A stretch of 64,000 bases of DNA. Source: Rhineura floridana (taxonomy: Eukaryota > Chordata > Lepidosauria > Squamata > Rhineuridae). Position 1 is the stretch's first letter; each line of letters starts with the position of its first letter. Below, one piece after another: positions 9,413-19,194 of this stretch. The position numbers were made by a program, and so were the translations under genes. The stretch lies in assembly GCF_030035675.1 (NCBI RefSeq), contig NC_084487.1, forward strand, positions 62,013,486 through 62,077,485, given 5' to 3'. Under the pieces are notes generated by a model. The model made no database searches. It saw only the letters and a list, made by a program, of their open reading frames with translations, and was not told the origin of the DNA.

Positions 9413-10950
9413 GCAGAGGAGACAGGTGAGCAGGCTGAGGGAGGCAGGATGAGTGGGGGGGGGCAGGGAGAGTAGGCTAGAAAGGGTAACACATACACTC
9501 ACCTCCACAGCTCTTCACTTCCATTCTGCTGCTTCTGCCTTCTACTCCTCCTTGCCCTACAGCGCTGTCTGACTCTCCACTTCCTCCCTCGTGCCTCCAT
9601 AGAGCACAAGGGAAGAGCTAAACACCGCAGAAGCCCAGTTTGAGGCACATATCTTTCCTCCACCATTCCACCAATCACAGCAGCAGATGATTTCCCCTGC
9701 TTTCCCCCCCAGTAACGTCCAAATGTAACGCAAAAAAGTTACATTTGCAGCTCAAAAGTAATGAAATTACCACTCATTCTGTTACATACAAAATGTAACG
9801 AAGTTACCCACTCGTTATGCAAAATAGCAACAAATTACAAGTAACTCGTTATTTCTAATGAGTTACTTGCAAGCTCTGGAGGAGAGGTAGGTGGAGTGGA
9901 CGGGTGCTGCGGGCCTGCACAGTCTATAGGGGGAGGGGAGCTCCGTCTCTGTGATCTGTGGCAGGGTTGGGAGTCGACCCTGCTGAGGATCACAGAAGGA
10001 GAGTGCTACCCCCACACCCTCAGGAGGGGCCCTTCAGGGTGCCTTTGACACCAGCCCTGACAAGTTTTACACTGTTATATCTAGGTGCTGTCAACACTTC
10101 TGGGCCACAACAGATGCGATAAAGGGAATCAATTTACAGATTAAGACAACCTTTAAAACAGAGGTGGGGAGGATTTTTAAGCCCAAGAGTCACTTTCCCT
10201 CATGGACAACCTACTGGAGACATTGTGTGCCAGTGGTGGGTGCAGCTAGATATAGTTAATGGAGCAACATATGCAACTCTTACGTTTGTAGAGTAGGCTA
10301 CATTCCAGTCATGCAAAGGTCAGGTTTCTACATGCACATCTTCAAAGCCAAGAAGCATTCACACAGTTCAAGATAATGCAATTGTGCTTAAATTCCAGCC
10401 CGGCAAAGAGGATGGTGTAAAGCCACAAGTGAAGGATGTGGCCTGGGAAGACTCCAGAGGGATGAAGAGAAAGGGCCAGAGGGCAACATATGGTCCCTAC
10501 TCTATTTCAACTCAACAGCAAAAGGCTCCAATTTTGACTGGAGCAGCACTGATGAGGGAGAACTTTGCAACTCTTCTCTCCAGTTTTGTTTAACCAACAT
10601 AAATTGCCTCTGAAGCAATGGGCAGAAAACCAGGGATGATACAGGTGCTATTCTTCTGCCATAGGTCTATTAAAAGCTGAGAGGGAGTGATTCAGATCAG
10701 ACTGGATTTAAGATTAAACACAGACACCCTCTTCTAGTGCTTTGATCAAATTGAAGTGTCCCTTCATGGCTGCTTTAAAGTATAAAAAAAACCCAATACT
10801 GTTAATCATGGATCTGTCACATCGCTTCTGTTTTAGTCATCGGATGCAGTATTTTTCAAAAGATGTATTCTTACTAAGAGTCATCATGTAATAAGAGATC
10901 AAGTCGCAGACATATATGTATGATCTGACCCCTCATTTACTCGAGCAAAT

Positions 10951-11182
10951 TGTTGTTGTTGTTATATGCCTTCAAGTCGATTATGACTTATGGCGACCCT
11001 ATGAATCTTTTGGATATATTCATAGGGTTTTCATGGTAAGAGATATTCAGAAGTGGTTTACCTTCCTCTAAGCCCACGACACCTGGTATTCCCAGGCAGT
11101 CTCCCATCCAAGTACTAACCAGGCCTGACCCTGCTTAGCTTCAGATTGGTCATGTTCAGGGTAGTATGGCCATAGCCAGTCA
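10951..11182 (-). mobile_element. 5S rRNA-headed SINE with BovB-type tail
   Basis: On the minus strand the head is a degenerate 5S rRNA: ctgaagctaagcagggtcag, cctggttagtacttggatgg and gagactgcctgggaatacca in order. These are the 5S internal promoter and 3' region. The tail is the Sauria/BovB segment ending in aacaacaac. The flanking repeat agcaaat is at 10944-10950 and 11183-11189. The 5S head replaces the tRNA head of the common family. Not a functional 5S gene: the promoter boxes are mutated and it carries a retroposon tail. Confidence 0.9.
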
Positions 11183-11189
11183 AGCAAAT

Positions 11190-11965
11190 AATCTTGTTGA
11201 AATAAACCATCAATCAAATTTGTTTTTTAAATTTGTTGTTGCTTTCTTCAACAGTTAATGTCACTTTTAGAAGTTACTCACTTGTAGTCAATTACTGCTT
11301 TAATAACTGATGTTACTTTTGCCCTAAAATAATTAGTGATAGAGTAAATCAGTTTATCCTGTACTAGCTTTGTAACTGGGGAACTAGACTATTATTTCTT
11401 AAAATATTACCAGTCCAAGTTTCACATTCTCTTGAATATTCATTGAGGTAGAGGAAATGTTAGCTAACAGGTTGCAATCAGAGGATGATAATATGCAAGT
11501 GAATAGGAAAAGATACTAACAAAGTATCAGATGGATTGTTTAAAACCCAATCTAATTGAACATCCCCATTAATTATTTGAAAGAGAGGATAAAGGGAACA
11601 GCAATGAGACTTGCAGAAGAGACTAGATTAGAGGCACTGGAAGAACCACTGAGGTTTGCCATGAGTGGCAAACAAAATTGCAGAAAGAAATAAAATTAAT
11701 GCTAGCAATTAAATCAATTAAATAGAATCTTAGATGCAACAGAGAACAAATTTGGTGAAGAGTGATATTGGCAGGTTAGTAGCATCAAGTTAGGAAGAAC
11801 AAACGTTAAAATAAGAAATCCAATGTGCAACACATATTTTGTAAGTAAATATAAACTGGCTGATCAAGGGGATGTCTTATCTTAGCTGGGTCCCAAATAG
11901 CCAGGCTTCCCAGATAACCAAGGCTATTGCAGACATGGAAAGCAGCAACATCCAAGGTACAGTTT
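11190..11965. other. No feature recognised
   Basis: AT-rich interior of the hAT-D interval, without coding signal. Confidence 0.4.
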
Positions 11966-11969
11966 CAGG

Positions 11970-12480
11970 CAAGTTGAGGTGCTGACAAAGGCTCAGGCAA
12001 AAGGCACGTTGAGGGACAATTCAAGGTCCAGGCACACCAAAGGCCAGGCGCCATTACAAAACACAAGACTGGTAGTAAGACATTGTTCCAGCAATGCCTC
12101 TAACCTTACTATAGAGAGGGTTTTATGTCAGAACTGCCAGAACTCCACCCCAGGCCCACCTGCAGCGCCCTTAGAGGTTTCTCCTCTACTCACAAGGAGT
12201 CCTCCTCTGCAACCAAGCACTCCTCTTGACTGTGAGAGCCTCTGTCTGCCTCTTGAGGTGCCATCACTCCCCAGTGCTTGTTCTGCCTCTGCTTCAGAGG
12301 CCAAGCTCCCTTTCTGTGTGTGTGTGTGGGGTCCCTGCCAGTCTCCCCCAGGGGTCCTAGCTTCTCCTCCACTGTTCTGAGATATGCCTGGATTTCTGGG
12401 GGCTCCAGATCATCCTTGGCTGCATCATTCTTGGAAGGGGAGTCATCGGGGGAGGTGACTGGGAAATATGGAAGATAAGC
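11970..12480. other. GC-rich unclassified segment
   Basis: Clearly more GC-rich than its flanks, with an open plus frame of 133 codons (11979-12380) rich in Ser, Pro and Leu and lacking any known domain. It contains (gt)6 near 12316. It could be part of an unrecognised repeat; I see no host gene structure. Confidence 0.3.
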
Positions 12481-12955
12481 TACATGAAAAGGTAGGGAGA
12501 CTTTCCAGACTGGGGTCCAGCACTATGTCTTGTAAACCCACAAGCACATCAAGATAGGGTATAGGGTAGATGAACAAGGTAACTGAAGTTAAGCCGAAAT
12601 CACCCGATCACTTCACTGAGCACCACTATAGATAACCCTATCAGGTGAGGCTGCCTGGTGCCTCTTGCCTTACCTCCATTGCTTTTAAAGAATGAGAACT
12701 GATGGCTGAGTGCTCTGTTATCTTTGCCTCACTAACGCCAAAAGTACCACAACATGGTTTGAAGGTGCATTATGCATTGTGGGTCTTGTTTGGGCCTGGA
12801 CAGGAGACACTTGGAAACCATATATATAAAGGGCAAGTCCCAGGGCTTAGTATTGTCCTCCTGCCTCTCTGTCAGAGCTATGTATGTGTGTGTTTGTGGA
12901 AACTAGCCTAATGAACAAAAATAACATTTATATTTGTTGCTCTGCTTATTTTTCC
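12481..12955. other. No feature recognised
   Basis: Mixed sequence inside the hAT-D interval with no recognisable gene or repeat. Confidence 0.4.
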
Positions 12956-13053
12956 TCTGACCCCACCCACCACTAGCATGTGGCCCTTGGAAGGTTGTCC
13001 AGAGGGGAATGTGGCCCTTAGACTGAAAAAGATTCCCCACTACTGCTATATAC

Positions 13054-13949
13054 GTTCCACCATGAAAAAAAGATAGGATATATAGGAGACACACAAAAAC
13101 TAAAATGCGTTAGGCATGATAAGCAGGGAACAATGACAGGCTGGTTCCTGTGTCATTATCAAGTAACCCTACGTGCCCTGGTGCTTAGCTTTCAAGTCAG
13201 TTTGCAACACTGCTGTAGGCATTTTCAGTTCTTTTTCACTGTCAATTGCTTGAATTGTGAACAGATAGTATGGTGGACCAATTTCACCAAGTCTAGAACA
13301 TGGTGGTTGAATCCTCATTCTCAACATACAAAGTTGTGCATAAGTTGCGCTCCACTTGTAAGTTTCACACTATTTATTTATTGACAGTTGACTCCAAAAG
13401 TTCCTTCTCCCTAATAAGTGCAGAAACTCACTTCAGTGCATGCATAGGCAGTATATTGATTTTAATGAGCTCTGGTAGAACAAAGGCCTTCCAATGTTCT
13501 GTAGACTGTTGAGATATATTTTAGCATTCCGTGAATCTTTTCCTAGGTGCAGCTCCATACAGACAAAGCTCCTTCAGAGTTCAAGCATAAATGCTTAGCT
13601 GGGCAGTAACTTTTAGCAGAAGGAAAAGGCAGGTAAACGAGAAGTAAACAAGAAGCTCTATAAAGATCTTTGGGGGAAAACATAAACACAGAGAATGCAT
13701 AAAACATTGGGAACATAATTTTACAAATGCAAGAATCAGGGTGATTATGTGGACAATTCATGGCTCATATGAATCGTCCACACAATTGTTTCCAAGAAAA
13801 ACATCAAGGATCTCACTCCAAACAGTGGACCCCTTTTTTGTTTGTTGCTGTGTTTTTTTTCTCTTATAAACGAGGCTATGATACTCATAAAGGATATTGA
13901 AATTTGACACTGCAAATTTTTCAATGTAATTTCTTTCATTGTACTAATA
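13054..13949. other. No feature recognised
   Basis: Single-copy-looking AT-rich sequence. Short open frames show no known protein. Confidence 0.45.
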
Positions 13950-13957
13950 CTCTAATA

Positions 13958-14164
13958 TAGTGATTCTTAGCCTTTTTGGGGTCACAGACTCTTATGAGAA
14001 TCTGATGAGAACTATGGACCCCCATAAATACCTAAATTAAATTAAATTAAATATATTTTATTGCATAGGAAATTAATTTTTGTGTATGTGCCCAGTTCAC
14101 TGATCCCCTGAAGCCCATCCTTGGACCCCCTAGGTGTCCATAGACCACAAGTTAAAAAACCCTG
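13958..14164. mobile_element. hAT MITE
   Basis: Starts tagtgattcttagccttttt and ends agttaaaaaaccctg, imperfect inverted ends. The flanking 8 bp are identical, ctctaata at 13950-13957 and 14165-14172. Inside, ggtcacagactcttatgaga and tggaccccctaggtgtccat form decayed arms of the 'tggttctcaacc' type. Confidence 0.8.
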
Positions 14165-14575
14165 CTCTAATATGAACAATAATTTGAAGCATTCCCTTTG
14201 TTTCTTATAATACTAAAAAGAAGACTGTATTTCCTTCCATTTTAATTTTGGGATATGCAAGTCCTTTCCAACAGGAAATCAATTGGGCTTCTCAAAAATT
14301 TCGAGCAGTTGAAAAACTTGAAGGGTTTTGTTTGATGTGCTCAGTAAGAACGCTCAAAAATCCTCCCCTCCACCTTCCGCAATGTGGAGGTCTTACTTGA
14401 AGTCTTACTTACAGACTTCCTGTAAATCTTTCTCTGAAGAAGGGGATGGGGCTAGACATGGTGGATGGCTCAGTTCCACACAGAGAGCCCTGAGAAGACT
14501 CACACATCATTTCCTGCAAGGGATCATGGGAATTGTAGTTAGAAAAGTACAAACCCCATGATACCCTTGCAGCAC
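14165..14575. other. No clear feature
   Basis: Mostly unique-looking. 14515-14560 contains gggatcatgggaattgtagt, which resembles one arm of the Harbinger-like MITEs but without a partner. Confidence 0.35.
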
Positions 14576-14577
14576 AT

Positions 14578-14950
14578 GATTTTATTTTATTTATTTACTG
14601 AAGTATTTCCAATCTGCACTTTCATAAAAGTATATCAAGTTGTACACACCATATAAGATTATAACCAAATTATTAAAAGCATCAGTAAAAACATCAGTAA
14701 ATAGTGATTGGTTAAAAAGAAAAAAAATACATTGCAAAGACCTGTCTAAACAATATAACTTTCAAAAGAGGACTAAAAGAAGGCAAGGATGATTCCTGCC
14801 AAACCTCTGCTGGTAGAGAGTCCCAGGGCAAGGCCTGCCACACTAAAGGCTGGGTAAAGGCCAACTGAACCTCAGGGGCATAGGGAACCATGAGAAATGC
14901 CTCATCAGATTATCTCAGTGGTCATGGTGGAGAGTAAGGGATCAGACAGT
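14578..14950 (-). mobile_element. L2-like LINE 3' end
   Basis: The left edge is the inverted tail (tttattttatttatttactg). The body carries a decayed 3' part with agagtcccagggcaaggcct and ctcaggggcatagggaacca, typical of the non-coding and C-terminal part of an L2-type LINE. Clade call is tentative. Confidence 0.5.
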
Positions 14951-15910
14951 CCTTAAACTGATCCATGCACCATTTACTTAAAGAGAAGCCTCATAGGAAC
15001 TTTCCTGTAGAATTCTCCCCATTCCCCAAGGTAAGGCTCTTTCTTTTTTTGCTCAAAGTTGTGTGTGCGTGTGTGTGGGATTGGCGGAATATACAGGGTG
15101 TGAACCCCATTTTTAACCAGGCCCAGCTTGAAGGGGGATGGAGCTGACTTGAAGTTGAGCCAGAACTTTCAAATAGGGGGTACTCATATTTCAATCCCTG
15201 CTTTTAAAGTCTCACACACCAAACCTAATTTTAACATACAAATATATTTTCTGTATTGTGGTGCCACTATGTATAAATCTATGCTGCCCACATTTAGCAC
15301 ACTGTGTAAATACCAGGACCTCTACTCAGAGAGCAACAACCAGAGTTCAGATGAGCTGAGGTCAGATAGATCCACCAGCCCACCAGCACTTGAGGCAAAT
15401 GTCAAGATTCACATCTCCAGGTTTCCCCATCAACGCAGGCAGCAGCCTGTAGAGACTTGATGGAAAGGTGGAGGAGTTCTAGACTCCAAGCCAGAGGCTC
15501 ACGCCTATAAAGTCTTCCATCCGTCAGGGAAGTGGCAGAGTCTATGAAGGATGATCTGATTCAGGGAATATAAAAGACTTCAGTCCACTCACAGATGTCA
15601 TTGGAGCAAATTGGCACTCTTCTAAGTAATGCTACATCATGCCCATGGGAGCTCTCCTTGATGTTGCAACAACTGGCAATGATCAAGAGGTAGGAGCATT
15701 TTCCCTGTGGGGGAAAGCTACAGAATCTGGGAGCATTTGGTTTAGGAAAAAAATATGGCTATGGAGGGGAAGGGAATACATATAGAATTTATACAATTAT
15801 GAATGATATGGAGGGAGATCAGAGAATGTGTTGTCCATTAATACATAATCCAGTATATTTATTGGTTCAGGACTACCAAAAAAAACCTCTTTACACAGTG
15901 CATTATTTTA
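14951..15910. other. No feature recognised
   Basis: Unique-looking sequence. The frame at 15128-15460 has no recognisable domain. Confidence 0.4.
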
Positions 15911-15913
15911 TTT

Positions 15914-15973
15914 ATGGATGGATGGATGGATGGATGGACGGACGGACAGACGGACGGACGGATGGATGGATGG
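15914..15973 (+). repeat. (GGAT)n/(GGAC)n microsatellite
   Basis: About 14 tetranucleotide units, ggat and ggac variants in blocks, giving an artefact frame of WMDGRTDG repeats. Confidence 0.9.
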
Positions 15974-15977
15974 GGAG

Positions 15978-16075
15978 GTTAGACAAATTCCTGAGGATCC
16001 ATCCCTATAATAGCTGTTATCCATGATTGCTAAAATGGAGGAGGCTTATACAATTTCCGGATGAATCTGGCTAGT
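15978..16075 (+). mobile_element. Divergent CR1 3'-end fragment
   Basis: ttagacaaattcctgaggat then agctgttatccatgattgct parallel the CR1 3' end at 43780-43830 (ttagacaaattcatggagga, then gctactagccatgatggcta). Strongly diverged and short. Confidence 0.5.
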
Positions 16076-16436
16076 CACTCCTGAAGACAGAATGCTGGGC
16101 GAGTTAAACATTGGATTCAACAAGGGGATTCTTGTGGTTTAGATCAGTATAAAGCCCTTGGCAACATTCATCTGAACTAAGAGGGCTAATACTTCCTGTG
16201 AATAACAAGGCTTGCCAAGCACAATACTTGACAGCATGTTAAACCCATTCAGAAGAGCAAGTCCCCTGTTAATCTCTGATGTGGTTGCCCTAAATTACAT
16301 TGTGGTGCAGCAGTATGAATTAGCCTTAAAAAATGCAGTTGGTAACACTGATTTTTGTCCGAGACCTGGAGGAAGTAGGCGAAAGGACAAAGAAGGAGAA
16401 AGGTCACATAGATTCAATAGCCCCTTTCAGTTAGGG

Positions 16437-16572
16437 CAGCCTTTCCCAACCAGTGTGCCTCCAGATGTTGTTGGACCACAACTCCCATCAGCCTCCCATT
16501 GGCAATGCTGGCTGGGGCTGATGGGAGTTGTGGTCCAACAACATCTGGAGGCACACTGGTTGGGAAAGGCTG
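16437..16572. mobile_element. Palindromic hAT MITE, near-perfect hairpin
   Basis: Starts cagcctttcccaaccagtgt and ends with its inverse. The arms of about 57 bp pair almost without mismatch around a 20-bp core. The flanking 8 bp are identical, agttaggg at 16429-16436 and 16573-16580. The arm identity marks a young insertion. Older relatives lie at 17760, 30761, 40895, 45185, 50838, 51866 and 56220. Confidence 0.92.
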
Positions 16573-16589
16573 AGTTAGGGAATCAAAAT

Positions 16590-16792
16590 ATTTTATTTAT
16601 TTATTTATTTAGTATGCCACTTTTCATCACCAGATGCCAGAACAAAACAATATGATAAAAACAATTCAGAACATCATCATCATCATCATAAAACTACAAG
16701 AGTATCAATAAATAACACCACAAAATATTACAAAACAGGCTGAAATCTCAAATCAATCTAGTCTGCAAGAGAGAGAGAGAGAGAGAGAGAGA
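16590..16792. repeat. (TTTA)n, (ATC)n and (GA)n simple repeats
   Basis: ttatttatttatttattt at 16593-16610, atcatcatcatcatcat near 16672 and a (ga)n run at 16769-16792. The left part may be the inverted tail of a minus-strand LINE. Confidence 0.6.
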
Positions 16793-16849
16793 ATATACAG
16801 TAATGTCTCATCATTGTATAACAGTCCATATCCTTCAAAGAAGGCTGTA

Positions 16850-17130
16850 ACAGATTTCTTGGTAGCAGTGTCTTCCCCCAGTGTCCAGACAGGTTTGTTT
16901 CCATCTCCACATCCTCCACTGCTGCTCCCCGGGCTTCTGCTGCCACTGCTGCTGGTAGTTCATGTTGGGCAGTGGCTGCGGCAGCTCAGGCTTGGGAGCC
17001 TGGACCTTACCTGAAGGAGGAGGCGCACACGGCTGCAGCTGCTGCTGCTGTTGTTGAGCAGGAGGCCCTGCACTGGGCAGTGGTGGTGGCGAGGAGCGCA
17101 CGCCTGAGGTATTACTGTAGTATTCTTCAT
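16850..17130 (-). pseudogene. Coding-like polyQ fragment, parent unknown
   Basis: A GC-rich island in AT-rich DNA. The minus frame reads SSPPPLPSAGPPAQQQQQQL, then CAPPPSGKVQAPKPELPQPL and NMNYQQQWQQKPGEQQW, a low-complexity Pro/Gln composition like the tail of an RNA-binding or transcription factor. I do not recognise the parent. A perfect donor-like CAG/GTAAGG lies on the minus strand at 17010/17011, but the frame stays open and coding-like through it, so it may be chance. It may be a retrocopy piece, an isolated exon or a chance GC-rich repeat. There is no clear start codon context and no poly(A) signal assigned. Confidence 0.3.
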
Positions 17131-17750
17131 CAGAAGAAATGAAAACTTGAATAGTTTGAAAATATACTAAGATTCTTGCAATAAGTCTGTGTAATGACTG
17201 CATTTCATCTAGATTCCCCTTCCCCCACAAGCTTACGAATTTTCACCTAGCAGCTTTAGGACTAGTCCATTCTGACATAAAAAGATTAATTCATAAACGA
17301 AAGAAAAACCATCTCAGACAACTCACACTCAGTAGATTCCAGGACCTATGGATTGTTGATGGAAGCTGAGCATAGTAGAATAGCCTGGTTCCCAAAGGCT
17401 TTCCCCTGTAATCTTCAGGCGAGTCGAGATGGATCGAAATAGGGAAAATATTGTGAATATATGCCCCATTTCACAATTGACAATTGCCTCAAGAAAATGG
17501 GGCCCATAGCTTCCCATAGTGCACTACTGGAGGAGAGCCAATTGGCAGGTGTTGTCCAACTTATATTTCTTGTATCTCCCATGACAACTGTGGACGCTTC
17601 CATGGACAAGAATACCTCCCATGTGGATTTAGAATAACTAAATTAAAGCTTTATAGTGTATACATTTTAATGGACATTGTTAATTATAGATAAAATACTA
17701 CTTGTAGCTTTTGGAAAAGCTCATGTTTATTTTAATGACTATGGATCATG
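17131..17750. other. No feature recognised
   Basis: AT-rich, no coding or repeat signal I can name. Confidence 0.4.
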
Positions 17751-17759
17751 CCCAAAAAC

Positions 17760-17875
17760 CACCCTTTGCCAACCTGGTGACCTCCAGGCACAACATCTGG
17801 AGGGCAAGTGGTTTGGCTGGGGCTGATGGAAGCTGTAGTCCAAAACATCTGGAAGGCATCAGTTTGGTGAAGGCT
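17760..17875. mobile_element. Old palindromic hAT MITE (16437-like)
   Basis: Left end caccctttgccaacctggtg and the inverse of cagccttcaccaaactgatg at the right. The core has ggctggggctgatggaagct. Flanks agree at only 5 of 8 bases. Confidence 0.65.
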
Positions 17876-17883
17876 GCCATAGA

Positions 17884-18560
17884 GTGTGTGCATATGTCCC
17901 TCAAAGAGGAATGAAATGCTTTTTGTGAATGAAATGTGCAAACAGCTCAAGTACATGAAGTTTTATTTAATAGAATACTCCTGGTTACAATTTAAAGTTT
18001 ATTTTCAAATGGCAATTACCAAGATAAAGGGTTCATAATTAACTCCCTATTTTAACACCCCTCCCAAAAGAAAGTCAGTAAATTTACTTCATAGGTTTAT
18101 GATTTAATTAATGGCTAAGACTCATTGACTCATGACTTACCATAATAAGCCAGTTTCATTTATTTATTATTTATTTATTATTTATTATTTAATTTAGATT
18201 ATTAACTTCTTTTCCCAGAGGTACCACCCTGTTTGTGAAAGGGCAATTCACTGCATGATTTCCTTTTGTCCAAACCCGTTCTTTGGTGTCATGTGTTCTG
18301 TGATCCAGTCGTGTGGTTTTCTTTATAACAGCTGCCTTTTCCCTTAGCCCATTTTCTTAGTCTCAGTCTCTGATTGTAGCTCTTTGCAGCCATCTTCCTT
18401 CAAGTAAAGTTTACTTAACTCTGCATGAGCTCAGGAGTTTAATATTTGCCAATCAGTAGTAATTTCTATACAACATTAAACAAAATTTTGTGAGGTGTCT
18501 GCTTAAAATTGGTATCATGCTAGGGGTTTTTTCCCCCTTATGAGACAGAGTTGGGACCCA
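17884..18560. other. No feature recognised
   Basis: AT-rich, with a short (ttta)n stretch near 18160-18195. No coding signal. Confidence 0.4.
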
Positions 18561-18569
18561 CAACTGAAT

Positions 18570-18690
18570 GTAGAATAGGAGAGTTGGAAGGGGCCAATAA
18601 GACCACTGAGTCCAACCCCTGCTCAATGCAAGGGTCCAGCTTAAACCATACCCATTCAACAAAGTTCTACTCAGACAAGCATTGAATACC
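18570..18690 (-). mobile_element. CR1 LINE fragment
   Basis: gaataggagagttggaaggg, then ctgagtccaacccctgctca, the same minus-strand CR1 3' signature as at 2750, but shorter. Confidence 0.6.
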
Positions 18691-18831
18691 ATCCCCTGTC
18701 TGGTGTGATGCTATTTAGGCTTCCAGCCATTCAGTGAGGCTCTTTTCCAGGACATTCCATTCCGCCTCCTGCTCAGTGTTCTGCTCTCTCTGCAACAGCC
18801 AGTCAGCATTCCACGGCCACTGATCAGGCAT

Positions 18832-18833
18832 AT

Positions 18834-18896
<63 letters not shown>
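18832..18896 (+). repeat. (TG)n(AG)n microsatellite
   Basis: tg run to about 18857, then an uninterrupted ag run to 18895. Borders a dispersed repeat that also lies next to an ag run at 39489. Confidence 0.95.
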
Positions 18897-18898
<2 letters not shown>

Positions 18899-18899
18899 C

Positions 18900-19050
18900 C
18901 CAACAGTTTTTTTCCCCCTAAGATTTGTGAGTGTCTGTGTGTGTACTTCTGAAACCTTGGGTTTCCTCAAGCCTGCCCATACCATCTTCTTGTGCATGGG
19001 TAGTGCTGTTTTGGCTATATAAGGATCCATATTTGGAGAATACATTTGCT
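18900..19050 (-). repeat. Unclassified dispersed repeat, copy 1
   Basis: Reverse complement carries tagccaaaacagcactaccc atgcacaag and caggcttgaggaaacccaag, matching in order the plus-strand segment at 39540-39700. The two copies share a short peptide-like pattern (AKTALxMHK), which may only reflect DNA similarity. Family unknown. Confidence 0.65.
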
Positions 19051-19084
19051 ATTTGTACATAGCATGGTGGTTAACTTGTGGACT

Positions 19085-19190
19085 TCCAGGTGTTGGATTC
19101 CAGTTCCTAACAGCTCCAGCCAATATGGCCACTGGACTCGGGGATTACAGGAATTATACTCCAACATCATGCCAGGTTAGCCACCTCTGA
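19085..19190. mobile_element. Degenerate palindromic MITE
   Basis: Contains caggtgttggattccagttc and a facing ttatactccaacatcatgcc arm, recalling the 'ccagatgttgttggactaca' family. Ends unresolved. Confidence 0.4.
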
Positions 19191-19194
19191 TATA

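Larger units (their letters stand above)
852..9878. mobile_element. hAT-B: non-autonomous hAT transposon nested inside hAT-A
   Basis: Starts cagagcttggaagattac and ends acttgcaagctctg. The flanking 8 bp are identical, gaggagag at 844-851 and at 9879-9886. Removing the element and one repeat restores hAT-A sequence that aligns with the copies at 29462 and 42745. The native left arm (852 to about 1100) and right arm (about 9480-9878) match the 1008-bp copy at 24731-25738. Both arms are rich in near-palindromic attac/gtaat motifs. About 8 kb between the arms is not native to the family and holds later insertions plus 3 kb of unexplained AT-rich DNA. No transposase seen. Confidence 0.82.
489..10059. 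mobile_element. hAT-A: outer non-autonomous hAT transposon, split by nested insertions
   Basis: The left end begins cagggccggcacc and the right end closes with gacaccagccctg, giving imperfect terminal inverted repeats. Only about 363 bp on the left (489-851) and about 170 bp on the right (9887-10059) belong to it. Together they match in layout the uninterrupted copy at 29462-30015: paired arms with the motif aagatggcggtggaggcttc and its inverse around a palindromic core. The flanks are acaagtta plus two extra A on the left and acaagttt on the right, an imperfect 8-bp target duplication typical of hAT. No transposase is present, so it was mobilised in trans. The remaining 9 kb is later insertion. 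Confidence 0.75.
10159..13045. mobile_element. hAT-D: element or pair of ends with long inverted termini
   Basis: The left end starts cagaggtggggaggattttt and continues through ccctcatggacaacct to gccagtggtgggtgcag. The right end is the inverse of the same order: gcatgtggcccttggaaggt, then ctgaaaaagattccccacta. The paired stretch is about 85 bp and diverged. Flanks ctttaaaa and ctatatac agree at only 5 of 8 positions. A related element is at 55171. The interior includes the 5S SINE and shows no transposase. It could be one element or two ends of separate copies. Confidence 0.5.

Noticed and set aside
9087-9508. Six overlapping open frames with regular repeats, at first sight a repeat protein
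   Set aside because: A 32-bp tandem DNA repeat without stops explains all of them; they overlap on both strands and in all frames.
11070-11182. 5S rRNA gene on the minus strand
   Set aside because: It is joined to a BovB-like tail and flanked by a target repeat, and the head carries several changes, so it is a SINE.
11979-12380. 133-codon Ser/Pro-rich frame as a host exon
   Set aside because: No splice-site pair, no domain and no second exon in range; left as an unclassified GC-rich segment.
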